Shown here: in pieces, positions 10,285 to 17,925 of the stretch
Layout: each line of letters starts with the position of its first letter
Position numbering within the stretch: the first letter of the stretch is position 1
NCBI RefSeq assembly: GCF_029229925.1
Contig: NZ_CP107254.1
Location: 2,418,001-2,482,000, forward strand
Reading direction: 5' to 3'
DNA: 64,000 nucleotides
Origin: Halorhabdus sp. BNX81
Lineage (GTDB): Archaea; Halobacteriota; Halobacteria; Halobacteriales; Haloarculaceae
Translations under genes and position numbers: made by a program
Notes under the pieces: model-generated
What the model was told of the DNA's origin: nothing
The model's database searches: none
The model's input: only the letters and a program-made list of their open reading frames with translations

Positions 10285-12657
10285 ATGACCGGCCACCCGG
10301 GACCGACCGAACAGTACCGACGGATCCGCCGACTCGAAACGGGTTGGCGATTCCACCAGGGCGAGATCGACGGGGCGGCCGCCCCCGATTTCGACGACGC
10401 CGAGTGGCGATCCGTCGACGTGCCACACGACTGGAGCATCGAGGGACCCTTCGACCCGGACAACCCGGCGGGCGCGGCGGGGGCGTTTCTGCCCGGGGGC
10501 GTCGGGTGGTACCGTCGCTCGCTCCCGAGCGACGTCGAGGGCGAGACCGTCTACCTCCGCTTTGACGGCATCTATCGAGACAGCGACGTCTATCTCAATG
10601 GCGAGCACGTCGGCAACCGGCCGAACGGATACACGAGTTTCAATCACGACGTCAGCGGGGTCGAGAGTAGCGAGACACTCGCCGTCCGGGTCGACAATAC
10701 CGACCTGCCGAACTGCCGGTGGTACTCCGGCTCGGGCATTTACCGGCACGTCCACCTGATCGAGACCGCACCACTCCACGTTGTCCCGTGGGGCACAGAC
10801 GTCCGCACGCCGGCCGTGACGGACCGTCGTGCGCGAGTGGACGTCCACACCACGGTCGCCAACGACGCCGAGGAGGGGGCCGTCTGTACGCTCTCGACGA
10901 CTGTCTACGACCCGGCGGGCGAGGTCGTCGCCGAGGCCGCGACCGAGCAGCGACTCGCCGCCGGACAGCAACACACGTTCGAGCAGGAACTCGCCGTCGC
11001 GGATCCCGCGTTGTGGTCGCCGGAGACGCCCGAACGGTATCACGTCCGAAGCGTCGTCCACCGCCAGGACCCGGACGGGACAGCGGAGACGGCGGGCGAA
11101 GCGGTCGACGACTACGTGACGCCCTTCGGAATCCGGACGGTCACGTTCTCGGCCGACGAGGGGTTGTTGCTCAACGGCGAGCCGATGACCCTCAAGGGAG
11201 TCAACCTCCACCACAGCGCCGGGGCGCTCGGGGCCGCCGTGCCCGAGCGTGCGCTCGAACGCCGCCTGGAGACCCTCGCCGAGATGGGCGCGAATGCCAT
11301 CCGGACCGCCCACAATCCGCCCCAGCCCGAACTCCTGGATCTCTGTGACCGCATGGGCTTTCTGGTCATCGACGAAGCGTTCGACAAGTGGCGTCACGAG
11401 AAGACCGGGAAATTCTTCGACGACTGGTGGCGCGAGGATCTCGAAGCGATGATCCGCCGGGACCGCAACCACCCGTCGGTGATCGCCTGGAGCGTCGGCA
11501 ACGAGAGCTACGACCACGGCGACCCGGGAATGCTCGACGATCTGGAAATGCTGGTCGAGGCAGCCAACGACCTCGATCCGACGCGGCCGGCGACCTACGG
11601 CAGCCCGGCCTGGGGCGACGGGCGCGAGGGGATCCTCGAGAACGCCGAAGCTGTCGCCGAGCGGGTCGATCTCTTCTCGGGCAACTACATGGAACACCAC
11701 TACGACGACCTCCGCGAGCGGGGCGTCGACGTGCCGATCGTCGGTTCGGAGTGCCGGCCGTTCTTCCGGGGGTCGGGCGACGATCCGCTGGCGTTCGTCC
11801 CGGAGAACCCGTGGTTCGACGTCGCCGAGCGCGACGATGTCGTCGGGCAGTTCATCTGGAGCGGCTTCGACTATCTCGGAGAGGCGCGCGAGTGGCCGAG
11901 CAAGGGCTGGCCGACCGGCTTGATCGACACCTGTGGCGTCCCCAAGCCGCCGGCCGCCTTCCATCGGAGCGTCTGGAGCGACGAACCGATGGTCGAGATC
12001 GCGGCGTTCGATCCCGCCCGCGAGCGCGCGCCGGCCCGGCCGGCGTGGTCCTGGCCGGCGCTCGCCGGTCACTGGACGTTCCCCGACCGCGAGGACTCCC
12101 GCGGGTTCGTCCACGTCGTGACGTTCACCAACGCCGAGACGGTGACGCTCTATCAGAACGACGAGCGCCTCGGCGTCCAGCACCTCGCGGACAACCCCGA
12201 CCACATGATCGAGTGGTACGTCCCCTACGAGTCGGGGACGTTGCGGGCCGTGGCGGAGACCGACGGCGAGGTCGTCGCGACTCACGAACTCCAGACGGCG
12301 GGCGAGCCCGCCCAGGTCGAACTCGATCCCGACCGCGAGGCCATCACGGCCGACGGGCAGGATCTGGTGTACGTCGACGCGCGGATCGTCGACGACGGGG
12401 GCGTCGTCGTGCCGCGGGCCGACCACGAGATCGAATGCTCCGTCAGCGGCGCTGGCGACCTCGCCGGCGTCGACAACGGCGACCTGGCCAGCAACGAGTC
12501 CTACACCGACTCCCGGCGGTCGGCCTACCACGGAACGGCGCTGGCGATCGTCCAGGCCGGGCGTGAATCCGGCGAGGTGAGGATCACGGCCGACGTCGAG
12601 GGCCTCGAGGGCCTCGAGGGCGACGAAGTGACGATCCCGGTTCAGGCCCCGGAGTGA
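10285..12657 (+). CDS. Glycoside hydrolase family 2 (beta-galactosidase type)
   Basis: A 790-residue GH2 enzyme, presumably hydrolysing beta-linked sugars. Order: N-terminal sugar-binding domain (about 10-165, with VPHDW and the SGIYRHV motif near 149-155), immunoglobulin-like domain (to about 275), TIM barrel (about 285-570), then C-terminal beta domains of the DUF4982/Big type. The acid/base Glu is E407 in GNES and the nucleophile is E489 in IVGSE. NHPSVIAWS and RTAHNPP are typical. It has no signal peptide, so it should act in the cytoplasm on imported oligosaccharides. Beta-galactosidase, beta-glucuronidase and beta-mannosidase cannot be told apart by eye. A TATA-like CTTAACT lies at 10253-10259. 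Confidence 0.85.
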   Translation: MTGHPGPTEQYRRIRRLETGWRFHQGEIDGAAAPDFDDAEWRSVDVPHDWSIEGPFDPDNPAGAAGAFLPGGVGWYRRSLPSDVEGETVYLRFDGIYRDSDVYLNGEHVGNRPNGYTSFNHDVSGVESSETLAVRVDNTDLPNCRWYSGSGIYRHVHLIETAPLHVVPWGTDVRTPAVTDRRARVDVHTTVANDAEEGAVCTLSTTVYDPAGEVVAEAATEQRLAAGQQHTFEQELAVADPALWSPETPERYHVRSVVHRQDPDGTAETAGEAVDDYVTPFGIRTVTFSADEGLLLNGEPMTLKGVNLHHSAGALGAAVPERALERRLETLAEMGANAIRTAHNPPQPELLDLCDRMGFLVIDEAFDKWRHEKTGKFFDDWWREDLEAMIRRDRNHPSVIAWSVGNESYDHGDPGMLDDLEMLVEAANDLDPTRPATYGSPAWGDGREGILENAEAVAERVDLFSGNYMEHHYDDLRERGVDVPIVGSECRPFFRGSGDDPLAFVPENPWFDVAERDDVVGQFIWSGFDYLGEAREWPSKGWPTGLIDTCGVPKPPAAFHRSVWSDEPMVEIAAFDPARERAPARPAWSWPALAGHWTFPDREDSRGFVHVVTFTNAETVTLYQNDERLGVQHLADNPDHMIEWYVPYESGTLRAVAETDGEVVATHELQTAGEPAQVELDPDREAITADGQDLVYVDARIVDDGGVVVPRADHEIECSVSGAGDLAGVDNGDLASNESYTDSRRSAYHGTALAIVQAGRESGEVRITADVEGLEGLEGDEVTIPVQAPE

Positions 12658-12768
12658 GCGTCTCTGTCTTCCGGATTGATCCAAATTCGTTCGGTCTGTC
12701 CACATTGATTGCGTGGTATTGTGTATATCGCAAAATATAATTGCGCTGTAGCTGCTAGCGAAGGTACG

Positions 12769-13410
12769 ATGTCAATACTCGACGACGACGATAGAGCGGA
12801 AGTCTCGGAGCTACTCGAAGACATGGACGAGCCGATCGACATCCACGTCTTCACCCAGGACGATTGTGAGTACTGTGAAGAGACGGTGGCACTGGTCGAG
12901 GACGTTGCCGATCTCAGTGACGCGGTCGAGATGGGCGTCCACGACATGGACGACCCGCTGGCGAGCGACCTCGGCGCTGATCGCTACGAGGGCGGCCCCG
13001 TGACGGTCATCACCCGCGAGGATATCGATGGCGTCCGGTATTTCGGGATCCCCTCGGGTCAGGAGTTCAGTTCGTTCCTCCAGGACATGATCACGGTCTC
13101 AACCGGCGAGCCCAATATTGACGAGAGCGTCCTCGAAGAGATCGCCGAAATCGACGACCCGGTCGAGATCACCGTCTTCGTGACGCCGACCTGCCCGCAT
13201 TGCCCGAAGGCAGTCCAGACGGCGCACAACTTCGCCGTGGCCAACGAGAACATCACCGCCAACTCGGTCGAATCCCAGGAGTTCATGGAGCTCTCCGAAG
13301 AGTTCGGCGTCCGGGGCGTCCCTCAGATCAACGTCAACGGGACCGACGGCGAGTTCACGGGTGCGCTCCCGCCCCAGCAGTTCCTCCAGGAAGTCAAGGG
13401 CGCGCTATAA
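12769..13410 (+). CDS. Protein disulfide oxidoreductase (two thioredoxin folds)
   Basis: Glutaredoxin-like/PDO family, 213 residues, with two thioredoxin-fold units each carrying a CxxC site: CEYC at residues 33-36 and CPHC at 142-145. GVRGVPQINV supplies the cis-Pro of the second unit. It transfers disulfides in the cytosol and is probably reduced by thioredoxin reductase (a candidate lies at 39324). The start at 12769 is chosen because the A/T element AAAATATAATT at 12732-12742 puts transcription at about the ATG; the upstream GTG extension would precede it. Confidence 0.85.
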   Translation: MSILDDDDRAEVSELLEDMDEPIDIHVFTQDDCEYCEETVALVEDVADLSDAVEMGVHDMDDPLASDLGADRYEGGPVTVITREDIDGVRYFGIPSGQEFSSFLQDMITVSTGEPNIDESVLEEIAEIDDPVEITVFVTPTCPHCPKAVQTAHNFAVANENITANSVESQEFMELSEEFGVRGVPQINVNGTDGEFTGALPPQQFLQEVKGAL

Positions 13411-13474
13411 GCCACCCAACCAACGGCCGGTCGACCGATCGAACCCCTTAATCCCCCTGCCGGCCTATCCTCGA

Positions 13475-13940
13475 GTGGCAGCGGGAGCCCGGCTCCCGTG
13501 CCCGGGACGTGCGTTCCGACAGCGTCGGAACGCGGCCAACGGGCATGAGGAAAGTCCCCCCACCGTCCGGGCAGGCGACCGGGCGCAAGCCCGGGGCGGG
13601 AGACCGCCGGCGCTGGAACAGAAACGAGACCACTCGCCCCGACCGATGAGGTGTGTGACCCCTGAGTGACAAAGTGCGGTCGATCCCCGTCGCAAGGCGG
13701 CCGGTCGGCCGGGCGAACAAACGACGGGAAGCCCAACCCACCGAGGGCGCGTCGCGACGTGGAACCCTACGGGCCCCACGCTCGCGACGAACTGGGCGCG
13801 CCATCCGGCGCGTCGACGGGCGAGAACGGATGGAACGGCGAATCCTCGCCGGTGCAAGTCCGCGTGACTGGTAGCCCGGACACGACGCGGACGCGTAGCC
13901 GAATGCCGACAACAGAAGGGGGCTTACTCCCCGCAGCCAC
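13475..13940 (+). ncRNA. rnpB: RNase P RNA (archaeal type)
   Basis: Catalytic RNA of RNase P, which trims tRNA 5' leaders, about 466 nucleotides. Universal blocks are visible: GAGGAAAGTCC near 13548, AACAGAAACGAGAC near 13617, and ACAACAGAAGGGGGCTTA near 13909-13925 in the 3' core. The ends pair as helix P1: GTGGC-a-GCGGG at 13475-13485 with CCCGC-a-GCCAC near 13930-13940. The gene lies in a 620-base gap between coding genes; translated frames across it are Arg/Gly-rich and not real proteins. The ends are set by the P1 pairing and may be off by a few bases. Confidence 0.92.
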
Positions 13941-14029
13941 CGTTTCTACCTCAGGAGTGGTGAGGCTGACCAGGATCGATCGCTGCCGTGACCCACTCGC
14001 TTATCCGGGAGCCACCGCTACGGACGCGT

Positions 14030-14188
14030 ATGCCCGAAACACTCGAAGTCGCCTGCGAGAACGACGATTGCGAACTCGACATGGTCGAACTCCACTACAC
14101 CTACGACATGCCCGAGGACGTCACCGTCGCGGACTTCCAGTGTCCCTACTGCGGGGAGACGGAACCACTCCGCAAGATCGAGGTCTGA
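14030..14188 (+). CDS. Small zinc-ribbon protein
   Basis: Fifty-two residues with two Cys pairs, C9-x4-C14 and C38-x2-C41, that can bind one zinc ion. The start MPETLEVACENDDC is chosen because residues added by an upstream ATG are basic and unlike the acidic body. Small zinc-ribbon proteins are abundant in haloarchaea, mostly without known function. It sits alone between the RNase P RNA and a convergent redox pair. Confidence 0.7.
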   Translation: MPETLEVACENDDCELDMVELHYTYDMPEDVTVADFQCPYCGETEPLRKIEV

Positions 14189-14229
14189 CGGCGAAAACGA
14201 GCGGTCACCGTCTGTGTGTCGCTCGCCGC

Positions 14230-14745
14230 TCAGAGATCCTCGATCGCCACCGCGATCGCGTCGTAGTCCGGGAACTCCGGCCATTCCGCCGCGACCCACG
14301 CGTATTCGACAGTCCGGTCTCCGTCGATGAGGAACGCGGCCGGGCGGGGCTCGCTGACGCCCGCCATCCCGTCGAGATCGTGGACGATGCCGTAGGTCTC
14401 GGCAACACCATTCTGTGGGTCGCTGAACAGCCGATAGGGCAGGGATGCCTCCGCGATGAAGTCCTTGTGCTCGTAGGGCGAGGAGATCGAGAGCCCGACG
14501 ACGGTCAGGTCGTCGTCGCTGCCCCACCCGCGGTCGGTGATCTCGTTCCAGATGTACGTCGCCGGGAAACTCCCGTCCATCGGGAAGAAGACGAGCAGGA
14601 CGGGACCGTCGGCCGTGAGATCTGACAGCGCGACGTCCTCCCAGTACTCGTCGGTGACCAGCGGGCGCTCGAAGTCCGGGGCCGCTTCGCCGGGCTGGGG
14701 ATGCTCGGCCGGGCCGAGGTCGACGACGTCGAAGGGCAACTCCAT
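14230..14745 (-). CDS. Redoxin (AhpC/TSA fold) lacking all cysteines
   Basis: A 171-residue protein with the peroxiredoxin/redoxin fold pattern (GEAAPDFERP, then LLVFFPMDGSF, then VVGLSISSPYEHKDF, then AAFLIDGDRTVEYAWV). At the site where peroxiredoxins carry the peroxidatic Cys, the sequence reads FPMDGSFPATYIW, and there is no cysteine anywhere in the chain. It therefore cannot be a classical peroxidase. It follows the glutaredoxin gene on the same strand, with one base between that stop and this ATG, so the two are translated together. It may be a binding or structural relative of peroxiredoxin. Confidence 0.75.
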   Translation of the reverse strand: MELPFDVVDLGPAEHPQPGEAAPDFERPLVTDEYWEDVALSDLTADGPVLLVFFPMDGSFPATYIWNEITDRGWGSDDDLTVVGLSISSPYEHKDFIAEASLPYRLFSDPQNGVAETYGIVHDLDGMAGVSEPRPAAFLIDGDRTVEYAWVAAEWPEFPDYDAIAVAIEDL

Positions 14746-14746
14746 G

Positions 14747-15031
14747 TCAGGCCTCCCCGTAGGTCCGATCGAGGTACTGGACGATGCGCTCGCTCTCGCT
14801 CATCGTCACGCCGGTCCGGTCATCGACGATCACCGGGACCGCGCGCTGGCCGCTGACCCGCTTGACGGCGTTGCGCTCGGAGTGCAGCGGCTCGACGAAG
14901 CGTGACTGATAGTCCAGGTCGTATTCCGAGAGCGTCCGCGCAACGCGCTCACAGAACGGACAGGCCTGGAGTCGGTACAGGGTGATGGTCGCGTCGCCTT
15001 CGTCGGACGCGTCGGTTGTGGACTCGCTCAT
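14747..15031 (-). CDS. Glutaredoxin-like protein
   Basis: Ninety-four residues with a glutaredoxin/GST N-terminal fold, active site CPFC at residues 24-27 and the RAVPVIVDD cis-Pro strand. About 15 acidic residues precede the fold. It would reduce disulfides or handle low-molecular-weight thiols (haloarchaea use gamma-glutamylcysteine). It is the promoter-proximal gene of a two-gene unit with the cysteine-free redoxin. Confidence 0.8.
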   Translation of the reverse strand: MSESTTDASDEGDATITLYRLQACPFCERVARTLSEYDLDYQSRFVEPLHSERNAVKRVSGQRAVPVIVDDRTGVTMSESERIVQYLDRTYGEA

Positions 15032-15127
15032 GGCGTTCTATGCTGGCTTGGGGCGAGCAACGGGTAAACACTGTGCTGGCTGCAGTTTTCGAGGACGGTA
15101 CGAAACGCCGCCATCAACCGGGTGGTG

Positions 15128-15136
15128 TTTTATTAA
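15128..15136 (+). promoter_or_regulatory. TATA box placed for the structured element
   Basis: TTTTATTAA centred near 15132, exactly 25 bases upstream of the first paired base (15157) of the structured element. This is the archaeal TATA-to-start distance, so a plus-strand transcript would begin where the outer helix begins. On the far side a weaker GTTTAGTTTA (minus strand, about 15687-15696) lies a similar distance from the other end and also overlaps the expected promoter of the epimerase gene. Confidence 0.5.
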
Positions 15137-15287
15137 ACAGGTCGCGGTTGCGAACAGCCAGAAAGCCCCCGCGCTCGCAGCTCCCGCGACTCGCTGCGCT
15201 CCGGTGGGTGCTTACGTCACCGGGAGAGCGAAGCTCTCCCGAGCCACGCGGCAGAGCCGCGGACGCCGGGGGTCGCTGCGAGCGCGG

Positions 15288-15346
15288 CCCCTTTCAGTCC
15301 CGCCCGATTCCGGTTGATCAGCCGGCCTGGGCGGGACTGAAAGGGG
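15288..15346. repeat. 18-bp perfect inverted repeat (helix P3)
   Basis: Arms 15288-15305 (CCCCTTTCAGTCCCGCCC) and 15329-15346 are exact reverse complements. The 23-base spacer itself folds as CCGGTT-GATC-AGCCGG with one G-T wobble. This is the longest uninterrupted stem in the structured element. Confidence 0.95.
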
Positions 15347-15439
15347 CGAGTGGCTCCAGGAAGACGGCCGACGCTAGACGCGAGGCGGCAGAGCCGCCTC
15401 AGCACGCGCGAACGGGCCTGTGGCCCGTGAGCGGACACC

Positions 15440-15571
15440 GTGGTTCGAGAGAGCGAAGCTCTCTCGTCATCACGAAAGGCGCAAAGCGCCTTTCGAACGA
15501 CAACGAAGTGAGGAGCGTGGTTCGAGACGGACTTCGTCCGTCTCGTCATCCCGGAAATCTTCGATTTCCGG
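15440..15571. repeat. Duplicated hairpin-pair units with compensatory stems
   Basis: Two units share a frame but not their stem interiors. Each reads GTGGTTCGAGA, stem, three-base loop, stem, TCTCGTCATC, then a second hairpin. In unit A (15440-15495) the first stem is CGAGAGAGC with loop GAA; in unit B (15517-15571) it is CGAGACGGAC with loop TTC. The second hairpins also differ completely (CGAAAGGCGC loop AAA; CCGGAAATC loop TTC). Both arms changed together while pairing stayed perfect, which points to selection on structure. Confidence 0.85.
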
Positions 15572-15749
15572 AGACAGCGAGGTCGTCGGACGGCGTCGCC
15601 GTCCGACTGTCCGAGGGACCGGCGGTCCCTCGCTACCCTCGACCGGAGCCACTCGGGGCTTTCTGGCACTCACATTCCATTCCTGCTAAACTAAACGCTA
15701 CGACCAACCGAGGCCAAACCGTCATGTAGCTCCCGCCCGGACCCGAGTT

Positions 15750-16760
15750 ATGGACGTACTGATTATCGGCGGTACTGGCGTCATCTCGACCGGCATCACG
15801 CGACAACTCGTCGAGGCAGGCCACGGCGTGACGATCTTCAACCGCGGAGAGACTGACATCGACATCCCCGATGCAGTCTCGGAGATCCACGGGGATCGCT
15901 TCGATCACGACGCGTTCGAATCGGCAGTCGCGGACGTCGAGGTCGACGTCGTCATCGACATGATGTGTTTCGGGAGCGAGGACGCCGAAAGCGATATCCG
16001 GGCCTTCGCCGGGGAGATCGAGCAGTTCATCTTCACCAGTACGGTCGACGTCTATCACCGCCCGCCCGAGCGTAATCCGGTCACTGAGGACGCCGCGCGC
16101 GAGCCGCCGGTCAGCGACTACGCCGAGGGCAAGGCCGCCGCCGAAGATCGCTTCCGGGAAGCAGAGGCCGAGGGTGCCTTCGACGTAACGATCATCCGCC
16201 CGTGGAGCACCTACGGCGAGGGCGGGGGAATCTTCCACACCTTCGGCGGCGGGACCTACTACATCGAACGGATTCGCCAGGGCAAACCCATCGTCGTCCA
16301 CGGCGACGGCACCTCGCTGTGGGGCTCGTGTCACCGTGACGATGTCGCCGCGGCGTACGTCAACGCCGTCGGCAACGAGGTCGCCTACGGCGAGACCTAT
16401 CACGTCACCAGCGAGGAAGTCATCACCTGGAACCAGTATCACCGCCGGGTGGCGGCCGCGCTCGACGCACCGGAGCCCGACCTCGTCCACATCCCGACTG
16501 ACGTCCTCCGGGAGGTTGCGCCCGACCGCACGGAGATGCTCCGGGATCACTTCCAGTACAGCACGGTCTTCGACAACAGCAAGGCCAAACGCGATCTGGA
16601 CTTCGAGTACACGGTTTCCTTTGAGGAGGGCGTCGAACGGACCGTCGCATGGCTCGACGAACACGACGGGATCGAGGTCGGCGAGGGTGACGCCTTCGAG
16701 GACGAACTTGTCGAGGCATGGCGGGCGTCGGCTGAGGACTTCCTCGCCAACTTCGAGTGA
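15750..16760 (+). CDS. NAD-dependent epimerase/dehydratase (extended SDR)
   Basis: A 336-residue Rossmann protein with the nucleotide-binding loop GGTGVIS at residues 7-13, the STVDVYH strand end, and the catalytic Tyr-x3-Lys in DYAEGKAAAE. It resembles the SDR branch of NDP-sugar epimerases and chloroplast CSP41-like proteins, and should act in the cytosol on a sugar nucleotide; the substrate is not evident. It lies just downstream of the structured element; an A/T stretch near 15687-15696 may be its promoter. Confidence 0.8.
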   Translation: MDVLIIGGTGVISTGITRQLVEAGHGVTIFNRGETDIDIPDAVSEIHGDRFDHDAFESAVADVEVDVVIDMMCFGSEDAESDIRAFAGEIEQFIFTSTVDVYHRPPERNPVTEDAAREPPVSDYAEGKAAAEDRFREAEAEGAFDVTIIRPWSTYGEGGGIFHTFGGGTYYIERIRQGKPIVVHGDGTSLWGSCHRDDVAAAYVNAVGNEVAYGETYHVTSEEVITWNQYHRRVAAALDAPEPDLVHIPTDVLREVAPDRTEMLRDHFQYSTVFDNSKAKRDLDFEYTVSFEEGVERTVAWLDEHDGIEVGEGDAFEDELVEAWRASAEDFLANFE

Positions 16761-16827
16761 AGGACAGCGCCAGAATGTCGCATGTCGAACCCTATAAATA
16801 GCTGTCTATCATTATTACTCATCACTG

Positions 16828-17364
16828 ATGGATTCGAACACGCTCGATCTGTCCCCGCCACACCAGAGCGCGTTGACGACCCTGGTCAACGAGTATTCGG
16901 AGTCCGAGTCTCCGGTCAAAAGTGCCCGGATAGCCGAGAAGGTAAACCGAACGGAAGGGTCGGTCAAAAATCAGATGCGGAAGCTGTCAGCGCTCGGACT
17001 CGTGGATAGCGTCCCGGGGCCACGTGGCGGATACAAGCCAACCGAGATGGCCTTCCAGGCGCTCGAGCGCGACCAGGAGGCCGACGGCGAGAAGGTCGTC
17101 GTCGCCCAGAACTACGAGCGCGTCGACGTCACTGTCGACGAGGTCACGCTCACGAACGTCCACCACCCGACCGACTGTCGTGCCCGGGTGCACTTCCAGA
17201 GTATTCTCGAGGAGATCGAGATCGGCGACGCCCTCGCCGTCGGCCCAACGCCCGAGTTCGACCTCGTCGTGGTCGGCGAGGTGATCGAGATACTCGGCAC
17301 CGGTGACGAGGTGATCCTCGAAATCGGCAAGATGGAAGCACCGTTCGTCGACGAGGGGCTATAA
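16828..17364 (+). CDS. Winged-helix transcriptional regulator
   Basis: A 178-residue protein with an N-terminal helix-turn-helix (about residues 10-75: SARIAEKVNRTEGSVKNQM, then GLVDSVPGPRGGYKPTE, the wing of an Rrf2-like fold) and a C-terminal beta-rich domain of unknown ligand. A clear TATA box (TATAAATA, 16793-16800) gives a leaderless start. It sits tail to tail with the hydrogenase operon, 17 bases from the maturation protease gene, so it may or may not control it. Confidence 0.75.
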   Translation: MDSNTLDLSPPHQSALTTLVNEYSESESPVKSARIAEKVNRTEGSVKNQMRKLSALGLVDSVPGPRGGYKPTEMAFQALERDQEADGEKVVVAQNYERVDVTVDEVTLTNVHHPTDCRARVHFQSILEEIEIGDALAVGPTPEFDLVVVGEVIEILGTGDEVILEIGKMEAPFVDEGL

Positions 17365-17381
17365 GAGGGTCGCCGGAACAG

Positions 17382-17861
17382 TCAGGCCGTCGCGGTTGCC
17401 GCGAGCGCTTTCTCGATGTCGTCACCGATTTCGTCGACGAGCGCCGGCACAGCCTCGCTCACGGCGTCGGTCATCCCCTCGCCGTACTCGAACGGGTTCT
17501 CGACCTCGATCGCGAAGATCGTGATCTCGGGCATGGATTGCCCCATCGCCTCGCCGAGCGTCTGGAGCGTCCCCAGCCCGACGTTGTGGGTTGCCAGCCC
17601 GCCCGAGTCATCGCCCGGCTCGACCTCGCTCGGGGAGAACTCGTAGTAATCGCCGGGAGTTCCGCCGTCGGTCTTGATCGCGTCGACGAGGAACACCCGG
17701 TCGTACCCGCTGAGTTCCTGGATGAGCATGAGCCGGCCGGAGGTGTAGGTCTCGACGTCCAGCCGGTCGCCAAAGCGCTCGCCGAGCGCTTCCGTGACGT
17801 CCAGACCGACCACGTCGTCGCGCTTGATATCGTTGCCCAGGCCGAGTAAGAGTGCGTTCAT
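17382..17861 (-). CDS. [NiFe] hydrogenase maturation endopeptidase
   Basis: HoxW/HycI/FrhD-type protease of 159 residues that removes the C-terminal tail of the hydrogenase large subunit after nickel insertion. The N-terminus LLLGLGNDIKRDDVVG contains the conserved GN-x4-D and second Asp that read the nickel; a later LATHNVGLGTL supplies a His. The ATG at 17861 is chosen because the longer frame reads backwards through the hoxH 3' end. It is the last gene of the operon, 64 bases after hoxH. Confidence 0.85.
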   Translation of the reverse strand: MNALLLGLGNDIKRDDVVGLDVTEALGERFGDRLDVETYTSGRLMLIQELSGYDRVFLVDAIKTDGGTPGDYYEFSPSEVEPGDDSGGLATHNVGLGTLQTLGEAMGQSMPEITIFAIEVENPFEYGEGMTDAVSEAVPALVDEIGDDIEKALAATATA

Positions 17862-17872
17862 GATGGGGATGC

Positions 17873-17917
17873 GGTGTTGTGGTGTCGTGTCGTGGGACGG
17901 TGTCGTGGTGTCGTGTC
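17873..17917. repeat. GTGTCGTG-type simple repeat
   Basis: The 64-base gap between hoxH and its protease gene is filled with irregular copies of GGTGTCGTG (plus-strand view). It could be a slipped-strand repeat; no coding or regulatory meaning is evident. Confidence 0.6.
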
Positions 17918-17925
17918 CGCCGTTC

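Larger units (their letters stand above)
15157..15667 (+). ncRNA. Large structured noncoding element with perfect four-way junction (unassigned)
   Basis: A 511-base segment with dense perfect base pairing. Four outer helices are contiguous: P1 15157-15168 with 15656-15667 (12 bp), P2 15169-15181 with 15275-15287 (13 bp), P3 15288-15305 with 15329-15346 (18 bp), P4 15347-15357 with 15645-15655 (11 bp). No base is left unpaired at the junction. P2 and P4 enclose ten perfect hairpins, each with a three-base loop, starting at 15221, 15247, 15382, 15412, 15446, 15473, 15523, 15551, 15585 and 15612 (stems 6-10 bp). About 300 of 511 bases fall in these helices. Two asymmetries favour the plus strand as RNA: a G-U pair in the P3 cap (15314-15321) and a tandem G-A/A-G mismatch at 15410-15411/15429-15430. 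It is either a structured RNA or a palindromic mobile element. I know no family it matches. Confidence 0.7.

Noticed and set aside
10132-12705. An 857-codon open frame antisense to the glycosidase
   Set aside because: A mirror of the strong codon bias of the GH2 gene, which has intact catalytic residues. The antisense product is Arg/Val-rich without motifs.
13448-13912. Open frames across the RNase P RNA locus on both strands
   Set aside because: They overlie conserved RNase P RNA blocks and encode Arg/Gly-rich sequence.
15288-15346. CRISPR-like repeat because of TTTCAGTCCC
   Set aside because: It resembles the start of some haloarchaeal CRISPR repeats only superficially; there is one inverted pair, no direct repeat array with spacers, and no cas gene in the window.
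15016-15729. Long open frames across the hairpin region (up to 237 codons on plus, 150 on minus)
   Set aside because: The translations are rich in Arg, Ser and Pro and simply read through perfect palindromes; frames stay open on both strands because of GC-rich stems. No protein family or start signal fits.
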